The notes below the pieces were generated by a model, which was given only the letters and a program-made list of their open reading frames with translations, made no database searches and was not told the DNA's origin. This document shows, piece after piece, positions 17,880 to 26,697 of a DNA stretch of 64,000 nt. Position 1 is the stretch's first letter; each line of letters begins with the position of its first letter. Position numbers and translations under genes: made by a program. This DNA comes from Bacteroidota bacterium (GTDB lineage Bacteria > Bacteroidota > Ignavibacteria > Kryptoniales > JAKASW01), in the NCBI GenBank assembly GCA_021789975.1, contig JAJYIT010000015.1, forward strand, positions 1 through 64,000. Direction: 5' to 3'.

Positions 17880-18730
17880 TTCACCTTGAGCATCATATTG
17901 TCGATGAGCCTTGTTTGACCGAACCTGACCGCCAGCAGTGCGAGCACTTCATCGAGTGAGCCGGCGTCCTCTACTTTCTCGAAACTTGCCGGATTCACAA
18001 AGCTGACGTAATCAATCTTGCCTCCGGAGCCGCCCGCGATCATCTCCGTCATCTCCGCACGTATATCTCTCAGATTCTTCTTACCCGAAGCCAACGACGA
18101 TTCGGCGTACTTGAGCGAGCTGTAGAGTACCGCCGCCTTTTCTCTTTCTTCCGGCGACAGGTAAACGTTTCTGGAGCTCATTGCCAGACCATCTTTCTCA
18201 CGAACAATGGGAGCAACGATTATCTCCACGTCGAAGTTCAGATCGCGCACCATCTTCTTTATAATGAATGCCTGTTGTGCATCTTTCTGTCCGAAGACAG
18301 CGACGTGCGGTTCGACAATGTTGAAAAGCTTTGCCACGACGGTTGTGACGCCTTTGAAATGTGTCGGCCGAAATTCACCTTCAAGAATACTCGAGACCTT
18401 TTCAACTTCTACGAAGGCAAGATGCTCTTCCGGATACATCTCCGTATCCGCCGGAGCAAATATGAAATCGACACCTCTCTCACTCGCAAGTCTTGCGTCG
18501 CTTTCCAGCGTTCGCGGGTATTTGCCGAAGTCTTCCCCGCGGCCAAACTGAGTGGGGTTCACGTAGATTGACATGACCACGAGGTCGGAGGTCCTCTTTG
18601 CCATATCGACAAGGCTCAAGTGACCCTGATGCAACGCTCCCATGGTCGGAACGAGACAGATGCGTGCCCCATTCCGGGGCAGCTCTTCCCTGACCTCGCG
18701 CATTTCTTGGATAGACTTTACTACTCTCAT
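17876..18730 (-). CDS. panC: Pantoate--beta-alanine ligase
   Basis: ATP-dependent joining of pantoate and beta-alanine to pantothenate. The 284-residue protein has LVPTMGALHQGHLSLV (HxGH-type adenylylation motif, about residues 26-41), VFGQKDAQQAFIIKKMV (the KD loop) and MSSRNVYLSPEER (the SSRN substrate loop). It uses beta-alanine from PanD nearby. First gene of a two-gene operon with the Nudix hydrolase. Confidence 0.95.
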   Translation of the reverse strand: MRVVKSIQEMREVREELPRNGARICLVPTMGALHQGHLSLVDMAKRTSDLVVMSIYVNPTQFGRGEDFGKYPRTLESDARLASERGVDFIFAPADTEMYPEEHLAFVEVEKVSSILEGEFRPTHFKGVTTVVAKLFNIVEPHVAVFGQKDAQQAFIIKKMVRDLNFDVEIIVAPIVREKDGLAMSSRNVYLSPEEREKAAVLYSSLKYAESSLASGKKNLRDIRAEMTEMIAGGSGGKIDYVSFVNPASFEKVEDAGSLDEVLALLAVRFGQTRLIDNMMLKVK

Positions 18731-18779
18731 TATTATATCGTTAAGAACTTGAATACAATATCACACCGCAAAGACGGGG

Positions 18780-18829
18780 GAGGCGCAATGGACTTTTCCT
18801 GATTTGTTCCAATGTTTTACTTGCGCCTC
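18780..18829. repeat. 9-bp inverted repeat between arginase and panC
   Basis: GAGGCGCAA (18780-18788) and TTGCGCCTC (18821-18829) are perfect inverted copies around a 32-nt loop that itself has a TGGA/TCCA pair. It lies between the arginase stop and the panC start on the minus strand. It could be an arginase transcript end or an operator; no U-tract was evident. Confidence 0.4.
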
Positions 18830-18872
18830 GGCGACTCCGCGATGACAAAAGTCTGGCTCTCAGCGATCCCCA

Positions 18873-19778
18873 TTAGATGATCTTCTTTCCCAGCGCTGAG
18901 GCTACAACCTCGCATGCAAACTCGGCAGACTCATTCTTAATGTCAAGAATCGGATTTACCTCGGTGACCTCAAGTGAGCTCATGCACTCACAGTCAGCGA
19001 TCGTCTCCATTATCAAGTGTGATTCTCTGTAACTCAGGCCGCCCGGGGCCGGCGTACCAACACCTGCGGCAACAGAAGGATCCACGGAGTCTATGTCGAA
19101 GCTGACGTGGAGCAGATCGACATTGGCCCGCATTTCTTTCAACACCTTGCCAATTATCCTATGCGCACCATATTTGTCAATATCTGCGATCGTATAGTGG
19201 GCTATTCCTGTCCTCTTGACAATTTCCTTCTCGGCCTTGTCAATGTTTCGTACACCTATCAGTGCCGCATTTTTCGGATCGACCTTTCTGAAATCGCCAC
19301 CGATCGTAGTGAGCTCAACTGCGCCTTCACCGAGCACAGCCGCGAACGGCATCCCATGGATATTTCCCGAGGGGGTAGTCGTGTCCGTGTTCATATCGGC
19401 GTGTGCATCTATCCAGATTACTCCGAATCTCTTCTTATGTTTTCTGGCAAAATTGGCAAGCCCGGATATAGTCCCAATCGCGACTGAGTGGTCCCCACCA
19501 AGCACAAGCGGAAATTCACCCTCATCCATCACCTTCTCAATCCTATGCGCGAGGATTGTATCCACCCGCACTATTTCAGGCAGGTATTTCAGCTTATGAT
19601 TATCGATCTTCTGACTCTCAGGTACTTTTACCGGAATGTCGCCATCGTCAAAAACGGTGTGGCCGATATCAGTGAGGCGATCCGTCAGACCGGCAATCCG
19701 CATTGCGGAGGGGCCCATATCAACCCCCCTTCTTCCGGCACCGAGATCCATCGGAACACCGACAATTCTGATTCTCAT
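18873..19778 (-). CDS. rocF: Arginase
   Basis: Hydrolyses arginine to ornithine and urea with a dinuclear manganese centre. The 301 residues carry all metal motifs: LGGDHSVAIGT (about 93-103), IDAHADMNT (about 120-128) and SFDIDSVDPS (about 226-235); GVPMDLGAGRRGVDMGP is the family N-terminus. Together with OTCase and carbamate kinase it can feed arginine carbon into ornithine/carbamoyl phosphate. No urease genes are in view. Family confusion with agmatinase is possible but the N-terminal motif favours arginase. Confidence 0.9.
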   Translation of the reverse strand: MRIRIVGVPMDLGAGRRGVDMGPSAMRIAGLTDRLTDIGHTVFDDGDIPVKVPESQKIDNHKLKYLPEIVRVDTILAHRIEKVMDEGEFPLVLGGDHSVAIGTISGLANFARKHKKRFGVIWIDAHADMNTDTTTPSGNIHGMPFAAVLGEGAVELTTIGGDFRKVDPKNAALIGVRNIDKAEKEIVKRTGIAHYTIADIDKYGAHRIIGKVLKEMRANVDLLHVSFDIDSVDPSVAAGVGTPAPGGLSYRESHLIMETIADCECMSSLEVTEVNPILDIKNESAEFACEVVASALGKKII

Positions 19779-19911
19779 TCGCCTCTCAACTCTTGGGAGA
19801 TGACATCCTTCCGTTAAGAAGAAATGGACTTGAGAAGATCTCCCTGTTAGTATCGCGGTTGTTGTCCGCGTGCTTAGCTACCAATGATTTCCGGTTATCC
19901 GGCTTGCTTGG

Positions 19912-20751
19912 TCATGATCCCAGTAAATCCAAGAGCTGCGTAAGCTTCCCTTTCAGCTCTTTCCTATGAACGATCAGATCTACAAAACCCTTGTCCACGA
20001 GGAATTCGGATTTCTGGAATCCCTCAGGCAAATCCTTACCCACTGCTTGTTTGATAACCCGGGGACCGGCAAAACCTATCAAGGCACCCGGCTCCGCAAT
20101 ATTGATATCTCCGAGCATCGCAAAACTGGCAGTCACACCGCCGGTAGTTGGATCCGACAAAATGGAAATGTACGGGAGGCCGGCCTTATGCAGTCTTGTC
20201 AGGTACGCGCTTGTCTTCGCCATCTGCATCAGCGAGATCGCCGCTTCCATCATCCTTGCGCCACCGCTTTGGGAAATCAGGATCAGCGGGCTCTTGCTTC
20301 TAACAGCCCTCTCTATCGATCGCGCTACCTTTTCGCCCACGACGGAGCCCATGCTGCCCCCAATGAACTGGAAATCCATACAACCGAATACGACTTTGTG
20401 CCCGTCGATTGCGCCGGTCCCGGTACGGATGGAATCAACCAGACCCGTCTTCTTCCTGGCATCCGCTAACCTCGCCTGGTATGATTTCGTATCGGTAAAC
20501 TTTAGAGGGTCATTCGACTTAAGAGTCCTGTCTGTCTCCTTAAAAGTCTTCTTGTCGATGAGGATCTGGATGTATTCTTTGCTACCTATCCTGAAATGAT
20601 AGTCGCACTTGTTGCAGGTCCAGAGATTATCTTCAAGTTGAGATTTGTGCAGCATCTCACCGCACTTTTCACACTTGACCCACGAGCCCTCAGGTAGGTC
20701 TTTCTTTTCTGCCGATACGATGTTCTGTTTGGAACGTTTAAACCAAGACAT
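19912..20751 (-). CDS. accD: Acetyl-CoA carboxylase carboxyltransferase subunit beta
   Basis: Transfers CO2 from carboxybiotin to acetyl-CoA with AccA, first step of fatty-acid synthesis. The 279-residue protein has the N-terminal zinc ribbon (CEKCGEML ... CNKCDYH, about residues 27-53) and the crotonase-fold core with SQSGGARMMEAAISLMQMAKT and SDPTTGGVTASFAMLGDI (oxyanion glycines). It lies 31 nt after tsaB, in a run porX-tsaE-tsaB-accD. Confidence 0.96.
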   Translation of the reverse strand: MSWFKRSKQNIVSAEKKDLPEGSWVKCEKCGEMLHKSQLEDNLWTCNKCDYHFRIGSKEYIQILIDKKTFKETDRTLKSNDPLKFTDTKSYQARLADARKKTGLVDSIRTGTGAIDGHKVVFGCMDFQFIGGSMGSVVGEKVARSIERAVRSKSPLILISQSGGARMMEAAISLMQMAKTSAYLTRLHKAGLPYISILSDPTTGGVTASFAMLGDINIAEPGALIGFAGPRVIKQAVGKDLPEGFQKSEFLVDKGFVDLIVHRKELKGKLTQLLDLLGS

Positions 20752-20782
20752 CAGTCTTACTCCGCCTTCAGCCCGTCATCAT

Positions 20783-21484
20783 TCACACGGACGAGATTTT
20801 AGTTCGTTTCACAGCGACAAAATCCTTTATGTAAAGTGGAACCAGTGTCCTTAAATCGGCATAATCGCCGGCCGTCAGTTTCTGTGCGCCGATTAGAGCA
20901 ACCTCTGCCGCGGATGCCGCGACATATTTTAACTCACTCGCACCGAATTTCAAGCTGACTGACTCGATTTTCGAAAACGTATTAACGCCTTCACCAGCAA
21001 ACAAAACTCCTTCCTCGAATTCTTCTGCTATCGATGAACCCTCCGCAACATTATAACCCGACAGACGTTGCATCCCGTCACCGGAGAGCTTATAAGCAGA
21101 GTAATAGAACTCTTCTCCGCGGGCATGAAGAAGAGGTACCACCGTCCGGTCATCTACCAGGCTCTTCGTTTTTCCTGCAATTGCATCGAGCGTCGGCACG
21201 GCGAGCAGCCTGGATGAATGGGCGAATGCGATACCTTTCGCGACGCTAAGACCGATCCGAACGCCGGTGAAGCTGCCTGGCCCGCATGATACAGCTATCC
21301 CGTCGACATCGTTGTATCTCAGGTGAAGATTATCCAGTAGCTGGTTAATCACGAGTACCAGCTTTTCAACGTGCACCTGTTGAACGTTGAGAGACGCCTC
21401 GGCGAGCACATCCTGCCCGCTTACGATAGCTGCGGAACAGATCCGAGTCGCCGTCTCAATACCAAGAATGCGTGTCGTATTCAA
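20783..21484 (-). CDS. tsaB: tRNA threonylcarbamoyladenosine protein TsaB
   Basis: Partner of TsaD/TsaE in the t6A37 modification of ANN-decoding tRNAs. The 233-residue ASKHA-fold protein has ILGIETATRICSAAI at the start and GPGSFTGVRIGLSVAKGIAFA (about residues 69-89), the family hallmark. It starts at TTG overlapping the tsaE stop (TTGA), with AAAGGGAC upstream. The second half is less conserved, as usual for TsaB. Confidence 0.93.
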   Translation of the reverse strand: MNTTRILGIETATRICSAAIVSGQDVLAEASLNVQQVHVEKLVLVINQLLDNLHLRYNDVDGIAVSCGPGSFTGVRIGLSVAKGIAFAHSSRLLAVPTLDAIAGKTKSLVDDRTVVPLLHARGEEFYYSAYKLSGDGMQRLSGYNVAEGSSIAEEFEEGVLFAGEGVNTFSKIESVSLKFGASELKYVAASAAEVALIGAQKLTAGDYADLRTLVPLYIKDFVAVKRTKISSV

Positions 21485-21924
21485 TTGTCCCTTTTCGTCG
21501 AAGACAGGGTTATCTCACGTGAAGAGTCATCGATAACGGACATTCGCACGTCGAATCTTCTTACCGGCATCAACCCTTCGAGTTTCTCTGCCCATTCGAC
21601 GAGACAAATCCCGTCGGATTCCAGGTATTCATCGAAGCCGATGCCGAGAATCTCATCCATACTTTTCATCCGGTAAAGATCGATATGAAAAATGGGAATC
21701 GTACCATGATACTCGTTTACTATGGTGAATGTCGGGCTGTTCACAACTTCCGTTACTTTGAATGCCCGGCATACACCTTTTACAAATTGGGTCTTGCCCG
21801 CACCGAGGTCCCCGTACAGAGCGACCATGCTGCCGCGTTCCAACAGATGCGCAAACTCTTCTCCCGCCTTGACAGTCTCCTCCTCGCTCCTTGAAATGAT
21901 GACTTCCACTACTGGGAGATTCAT
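21481..21924 (-). CDS. tsaE: tRNA threonylcarbamoyladenosine ATPase TsaE
   Basis: P-loop ATPase of the t6A synthesis complex. In 147 residues: GDLGAGKTQFVKGVCRAF (Walker A, about 38-55), the SPTFTIVNEY switch, HIDLYRM and LVEWAEKL, all diagnostic. It is coupled to porX upstream (ATGA) and to tsaB downstream. Confidence 0.95.
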   Translation of the reverse strand: MNLPVVEVIISRSEEETVKAGEEFAHLLERGSMVALYGDLGAGKTQFVKGVCRAFKVTEVVNSPTFTIVNEYHGTIPIFHIDLYRMKSMDEILGIGFDEYLESDGICLVEWAEKLEGLMPVRRFDVRMSVIDDSSREITLSSTKRDN

Positions 21925-23492
21925 TTCGGATCGAGTGTAACAACCGGTAGGATCATTTCTTCGAGAGAGATTCCCCCGTGCTGGAAACTGTCGTGATACT
22001 GCTCCAGATATTTGTGATAATCAGTGGGGTAAACGAAATAGAAATCTTCTTTAGCAATTATGTAGTTAATCGTCACGCCGCGCCTGGGGAGCATGTAATC
22101 TTCGGGGTTCTTGACAAAGATAGCCTGCCTATCGTCGCACTTCAGGTTTCTACCGAACTTGTAGCGCAGGTTCGTCGACGCCTCACGATCTCCAAGCACT
22201 TTAGAGCCCCGCAGGCTTCTCACGCTGCCGTGGTCCGTAGTAACGATCAAGGTTGCATCAGTTTCGGCGACCGCTTTGAACAAATCCAACAGGTATGAGT
22301 GCTGGAACCATGACCTGGTGAGAGACCTGAAAGCGCTTTCATCAGGCGCGATCTCCTTCAGTATATCCGAATCCGAACGAGAGTGAGTCAGAATGTCGAC
22401 AAAATTCACTACGATGGCGGTCAGCGGTAAACGCGCAAGGCTGGAAATATTTGAGACTGTGTTTTTGCCGAATTCCGGATCGATGATCTTGATGTATTTA
22501 GGGTCGACCCTGAGTCTCTTTCTCTGCAAAAGGTCCGTCAGCAGTTCTTTTTCGTACCTGTTTCTGCTTGAATCGTCGTCCGATGTTCCCTTGTCCCAGA
22601 TCTCGGGGAATCTCTTCTCCATTTCGAGGGGCAGGAGACCGCTGAATATTGCGTTTCTGGAATATGGAGTCGAAGTCGGAAGGAGCGAATAGAAAAATTG
22701 TCGGTTGATTGCAAAAATGTCGCGTAAGAATTCTTCCATGATCAACCACTGATCATAACGCATGCAATCAATAACCATTAGAATTACCGGTTTGCCCGGC
22801 ACCATCTTCGGCATCACAAACGTTTCAAAAATTTCGTGGGATAGTTTAGGTCTGTCGGTCTTTTGATTAACCCACGTTTTATAGACGCTCTCGATGTACT
22901 TTCCGAAAGCAGCATTGGCTGCGTGTCTCTGGTCCATCAACGGTTGCCTCAGCCCGGTCTCCGGGTGTTCGTCAACCTCCATCTCCCAGTAGGTCAACTT
23001 CTGATGGATATCGATCCAGTCTTTATAGCCCAGGTCGCTATCGAGCTGATTTGATATTTCGCGGAACTCGGAGACATAATCTCTGGACACTCGCTCACTT
23101 GCGATTCGGTGACCGTCTATGATTTTTTTCGCTGCCAGAAGGATTTGACTGGGATTGACCGGCTTCGTAAGGTAATCACTTATTTTTTGGCCGATCGCAT
23201 CTTCCATCAACGACTCAGCTTCGTTCTTAGTAATCATGACTACCGGTATGTCAGGCGCGATACCTTTTATGACTTCTAGCGTGCTTAGACCGCCCATCCC
23301 GGCCATCATCTCGTCAAGAAGTATCAGGTCGTAATTCTCAGTTCTGAATTTCTCTTTGACAAGTTCAATGGCATCCTGACCGTTGGTCGCAGTATCGACT
23401 TCATAACCTTTGTCTTTAAGGAAGATTACATGCGGCTTCAGCAATTCTATTTCGTCGTCAACCCATAATATTCGTCTTTTGTCCCCAACCAT
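21921..23492 (-). CDS. porX: T9SS response regulator PorX
   Basis: A 523-residue regulator of the type IX secretion system in which PorX pairs with the PorY kinase and a sigma factor. The start at 23492 is preferred because GAGGAGTTGAG lies immediately upstream; the longer frame adds 19 non-conserved residues. Residues 1-125 are a receiver: WVDDEIELLKPH, phospho-acceptor Asp in LILLDEMM, and the Lys in LTKPVNP. Residues about 200-523 form a PglZ/alkaline-phosphatase-like domain with MVIDCMRYDQW and VTTDHGSVRS metal-site residues. Its presence supports active T9SS together with the M1 peptidase sorting domain. Confidence 0.92.
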   Translation of the reverse strand: MVGDKRRILWVDDEIELLKPHVIFLKDKGYEVDTATNGQDAIELVKEKFRTENYDLILLDEMMAGMGGLSTLEVIKGIAPDIPVVMITKNEAESLMEDAIGQKISDYLTKPVNPSQILLAAKKIIDGHRIASERVSRDYVSEFREISNQLDSDLGYKDWIDIHQKLTYWEMEVDEHPETGLRQPLMDQRHAANAAFGKYIESVYKTWVNQKTDRPKLSHEIFETFVMPKMVPGKPVILMVIDCMRYDQWLIMEEFLRDIFAINRQFFYSLLPTSTPYSRNAIFSGLLPLEMEKRFPEIWDKGTSDDDSSRNRYEKELLTDLLQRKRLRVDPKYIKIIDPEFGKNTVSNISSLARLPLTAIVVNFVDILTHSRSDSDILKEIAPDESAFRSLTRSWFQHSYLLDLFKAVAETDATLIVTTDHGSVRSLRGSKVLGDREASTNLRYKFGRNLKCDDRQAIFVKNPEDYMLPRRGVTINYIIAKEDFYFVYPTDYHKYLEQYHDSFQHGGISLEEMILPVVTLDPK

Positions 23493-23616
23493 CTCAACTC
23501 CTCTTCTATTTGTCGTAAAAAAGTTATCAACGTGCTTATTAAGAAACAAACCGCCGGATTGATGACGGATTTACTCTATTATGTGTATCTAATTTGAATT
23601 ATAGAATCAAGGGATG

Positions 23617-23757
23617 CCGGTAGTGGCTCAATTTCAATTCACACGTCACCCCGAACCCTGGACTGATACGCTCCAGGTCAGACTTGTTTCGGGGTCTAAA
23701 ACCAGACGTTGAACCGAGTTCAACATGACGGAATACATCAAAGTGAGCCATTACTGG
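23617..23757. repeat. Complex palindromic intergenic repeat
   Basis: A nested palindrome of about 141 nt. The outer arms are CCGGTAGTGGCTCA (23617-23630) and TGAGCCATTACTGG (23744-23757), complementary with two G-U pairs. Inside, CGTCA (23644) pairs with TGACG (23726-23730), CCCCGAA (23649-23655) with TTTCGGGG (23687-23694), CCTGG with CCAGG (23657/23673), and GTTGAAC with GTTCAAC (23708/23718). Such CGTCA...TGACG elements are dispersed intergenic repeats in many Gram-negative genomes. It lies upstream of both porX and the ilv promoter. Confidence 0.6.
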
Positions 23758-24004
23758 GATGCCATAATGAATTCTGTGTAGCGCCTGAACGCGATTCTGA
23801 ATTCCAGAGACAACGCCTCAAATCCTCGAACGAGTCAGGCACTTGGTGAAGGCAATGCTTGGCGAGGCGCAGAACTAACCTCCATTCCTCGTCTCACGGG
23901 ACCGAACTGATGCCTTCCGTGCAGCACTGGGTGAATGCCAATTCAACGCAAAAACTTGCTAAGTGTCGTTCCACATTTTATCAGGAATTTTTCCGATATA
24001 ACTA
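23758..24004. other. Non-coding stretch upstream of the ilv promoter
   Basis: No supportable gene or tRNA is seen here. It contains small complementary words (for example CCTCG near 23821 and CGAGG near 23868) and becomes AT-rich just before the promoter. A regulator site for the ilv operon could lie here but no clear operator repeat is visible. Confidence 0.4.
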
Positions 24005-24033
24005 TTGACATAGAGTACACAATTCGTTATTAT
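24005..24033 (+). promoter_or_regulatory. Strong sigma70-like promoter of the ilv-leu operon
   Basis: TTGACA (24005-24010), a 17-nt spacer and TATTAT (24028-24033) match the housekeeping consensus, and the distance suits initiation near 24040, eight bases before the leader peptide ATG. Confidence 0.7.
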
Positions 24034-24047
24034 GAATTCACAACAAA

Positions 24048-24212
24048 ATGACTGACGATAGTTCAACATACGGTCCTTCGGCTTCGGCGGCGAAAGCGCT
24101 TTCTTTGCCGGATATTGTCAGTCTCGATGTTCTAAGCCTCCTTTCCATTTCCGTCCTTATTCTCCTCCTCCTCCTTAGCGAGGGGAATATCCTACTCGGC
24201 ATTATTAGCTAA
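24048..24212 (+). CDS. Leu/Ile/Val-rich leader peptide of the ilv-leu operon
   Basis: A 54-codon open frame from ATG at 24048 to TAA at 24210. Its second half is rich in branched-chain residues: the last 19 residues are VLILLLLLSEGNILLGIIS, including CTC CTC CTC CTC CTT in a row. It lies just downstream of the promoter and about 190 nt before ilvB. This is the architecture of a transcription-attenuation leader in which ribosome stalling at scarce Leu/Ile/Val codons controls the following stems. The peptide has no other recognisable function and resembles no enzyme. Confidence 0.8.
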   Translation: MTDDSSTYGPSASAAKALSLPDIVSLDVLSLLSISVLILLLLLSEGNILLGIIS

Positions 24213-24311
24213 AACGCCGAAGGTTATTCCCCGAAGCAGCAAGTCTTAAAAAGTTAAATCCATAAAAAGGGAATAACCAAAAGCGTTAAGCTGTGTCGCA
24301 AGACGGCTTAG
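24182..24311 (+). promoter_or_regulatory. Branched-chain amino-acid attenuator (alternative stems)
   Basis: Three segments compete. Segment 1, GGGGAATATCC at 24182-24192, lies within the leader-peptide codons. Segment 2, GGTTATTCCCC at 24222-24232, can pair with segment 1 (one mismatch) or with segment 3, GGGAATAACC at 24269-24278 (perfect 10 bp). A fourth stem TTAAGC/GCTTAG with a GCAA loop (24286-24311) follows. Exclusive pairing 1:2 versus 2:3 next to Leu/Ile codons is classical attenuator logic. A clear U-tract is not seen, so the exact output (termination, or access to the ilvB start) is open. Confidence 0.7.
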
Positions 24312-24402
24312 AGGCTTAGGAGTTACTCTTTAACAAGACTGTAAAGCACGAAGTCCCGTTGCAGGGATTGTCGTAATCTGAAATAAATCTATGGAGACTC
24401 TA

Positions 24403-26136
24403 ATGAGCACCAATGAACTGACCGGCGCTGAGATACTGGTAAAATCGTTGATTGAGGAAAATGTCGAGTACATCTTCGGGTATCCCGGGGGTGCGGTGAT
24501 CGGTGTGTATGACGCCATGCACGACATGTCTCACATCCAGCATATTCTCACTAGACACGAACAGGGCGCGGTTCACGCAGCGGAAGGCTATGCGAAAGCA
24601 ACAGGCAAAGTGGGAGTCGTCGTAGTGACATCCGGTCCGGGTGCCACCAATACAGTTACCGGTATTGCAGATGCCTATATGGACTCCGTGCCGATAGTGG
24701 TGTTCACTGGACAGGTGGCAACACATCTGATTGGAAATGATGCGTTTCAGGAAGCGGATATAATCGGGATAACGAGATCAATAACGAAGCATAATTTTCT
24801 GGTGAAGAATGTCGGCGAGCTGGCTTGGACCATAAAGGCCGCCTTCCATATCGCTTCTACAGGAAGGCCCGGACCGGTCGTGGTGGACATGCCGAAGGAT
24901 GTGATGGCTTCGAAGACAACTTTCGTTTACCCAAAAGAAATAAAAATGCGAGGATATCATCCCTTCTATTTCGGTCATATGGGCCAGATAAACAAAGCGG
25001 TAGAGATTATAAACGCATCTCACAAACCTGTGCTCTACGTCGGCGGCGGCGTGGTTAACTCGAATGCGTCTAACGAGCTTGTCAACCTTGCAAAGAAGCT
25101 GAACGCTCCCGTCGCGATGACGCTGATGGGACTCGGCGCCTACCCGGGTGACGATGAACTCTCAATGGGGATGCTCGGAATGCACGGGACATGGTACTCT
25201 AACAAAGCAGTGGATGAATGCGACTGTTTGGTTGCGATCGGCTCGCGATTCGATGACAGGGTGACCGGCAACCCGGCCACTTTTTCCCCGAACTCGAAGA
25301 AGATACATATAGACATCGATCCATCAGCGATCAGCAAGAATGTCAAAGTGGATGTACCGATCGTCGGAGATGTCCGTCACGTGCTGGAGCGATTGACTCC
25401 GCTGGTCCAACCGCTTGATACGAAGGACTGGCTGAAACAGATCGACGGGTGGAAACGAGAACATCCTTTGCGTTACGAGAACGGTCCGGAAATTCGGGCA
25501 CAATATATCATTGAAAAGATCTACGAGTTAACTAAAGGCGAAGCCATCGTCACTTCGGACGTGGGTCAAAACCAGATGTGGACTGCTCAATTTTACAAAT
25601 TCAAGAATCCGCGCTCGAACATTACTTCAGGCGGACTTGGGACCATGGGATTCTCCTTCCCTGCATCGGTGGGCGCAGCCTTCGGCGTAAAGGACAGACC
25701 GGTCTTCAGCATCAACGGCGACGGCGGTATTCAAATGAACATTCAGGAACTGACTACTGCAGTCGGAAACAAACTTCCGATAAAGATTGTAATTCTCGAC
25801 AACGGCTACCTGGGGATGGTGAGACAATGGCAGGATCTCTTTTATAAGAAGCGATATACCCACGTCTCGCTCGGTACAAACCCCGACTTTGCAAAAATCG
25901 CCGAGGCATTCGGAGCTGCCGGCTTTGTCTCCGATAAGGCTGACGATGTAGTCCCGATCCTGAAGAAGGCGTTGAAAATCAATGATCGACCGGTTGTAAT
26001 CGATTTCAGAACTACCGAAGAAGACAATGTTTATCCGATGATCCCCAGCGGAGGAACATTCGCTCAAATCATGGACTATCCAAAATCAGTTGAGGAGATT
26101 CAAATGGCAAAGGCACATTCGGAGGCTGTGAAGTGA
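24403..26136 (+). CDS. ilvB: Acetolactate synthase large subunit
   Basis: TPP enzyme condensing two pyruvates (or pyruvate and 2-oxobutyrate), first common step to Val/Leu and Ile. The ATG at 24403 (MSTNELTGAEILVKSL) has GGAG six bases upstream and is preferred over ATG 24391, whose codons contain that site. Of about 577 residues, YIFGYPGGAVIGVYDAM and ARHEQGA (RHEQGAVHAAEGYA, catalytic Glu about residue 50) form the TPP centre, and NGDGGIQMNIQELTTA plus ILDNGYLGMVRQWQ the Mg-TPP-binding motif. First gene of the operon. Confidence 0.96.
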   Translation: MSTNELTGAEILVKSLIEENVEYIFGYPGGAVIGVYDAMHDMSHIQHILTRHEQGAVHAAEGYAKATGKVGVVVVTSGPGATNTVTGIADAYMDSVPIVVFTGQVATHLIGNDAFQEADIIGITRSITKHNFLVKNVGELAWTIKAAFHIASTGRPGPVVVDMPKDVMASKTTFVYPKEIKMRGYHPFYFGHMGQINKAVEIINASHKPVLYVGGGVVNSNASNELVNLAKKLNAPVAMTLMGLGAYPGDDELSMGMLGMHGTWYSNKAVDECDCLVAIGSRFDDRVTGNPATFSPNSKKIHIDIDPSAISKNVKVDVPIVGDVRHVLERLTPLVQPLDTKDWLKQIDGWKREHPLRYENGPEIRAQYIIEKIYELTKGEAIVTSDVGQNQMWTAQFYKFKNPRSNITSGGLGTMGFSFPASVGAAFGVKDRPVFSINGDGGIQMNIQELTTAVGNKLPIKIVILDNGYLGMVRQWQDLFYKKRYTHVSLGTNPDFAKIAEAFGAAGFVSDKADDVVPILKKALKINDRPVVIDFRTTEEDNVYPMIPSGGTFAQIMDYPKSVEEIQMAKAHSEAVK

Positions 26137-26624
26137 AGAAACATACGATCTCAATTTCTGTAGAAAACAAGTTCGGCGCACTCAACAGAATTGTCGGTCT
26201 CTTCAGCGCCCGCGGATACAACATCGACAGTATTTCCGTCGGTACAAGTGAAGACGATACCGTCGCCAGAGTAACCATAGTCTCAAAAGGAGATGACGAT
26301 GTTATTGAGCAAATAATCAAGCAGCTCAACAAACTCATTGATGTAACTAAAGTCGTCGATTTGACTTATGAGAGTTACGTGGAACGGGAGCTTGTCCTCG
26401 TGAAAGTGGCAGCAAACCGAAATTCAAGGACTGAGATTATGCAGATTTCCGAAATCTTCCGGTCGAAAGTCATCGATATCAGCCCCCGTTCAGTTACCAT
26501 AGAAGCTACCGGCAGCGAACAAAAAGTCAGCGCGCTCGTGAAGATGCTCGAGCCGTTCGGGATCAAGGAAATCGCGAGAACCGGCCGTGTGGCCTTGAAG
26601 CGTGAATTCGAAGGGGCAGTTTAG
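26133..26624 (+). CDS. ilvN: Acetolactate synthase regulatory subunit
   Basis: The 163-residue small subunit activates IlvB and confers valine feedback. Residues 1-75 form the ACT domain (TISISVENKFGALNRIVGLFSARGYNIDSISVG); the C-terminal domain ends with EIARTGRVALKREF, as usual. It starts at GTG overlapping the ilvB stop, with GGAGG at proper spacing. Confidence 0.95.
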   Translation: MKKHTISISVENKFGALNRIVGLFSARGYNIDSISVGTSEDDTVARVTIVSKGDDDVIEQIIKQLNKLIDVTKVVDLTYESYVERELVLVKVAANRNSRTEIMQISEIFRSKVIDISPRSVTIEATGSEQKVSALVKMLEPFGIKEIARTGRVALKREFEGAV

Positions 26625-26697
26625 TAGGACGTGCTATGCTGTTGACGACTGACGCAAGACGTTATATGAATCAAAATTAGAAAAGAGGAAAATCTAA

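Noticed and set aside
23550-24390. tRNA or riboswitch in the long gap before ilvB
   Set aside because: No cloverleaf with a TTCGAAT-type T-arm was found; the gap is explained by the palindromic repeat, promoter and leader.
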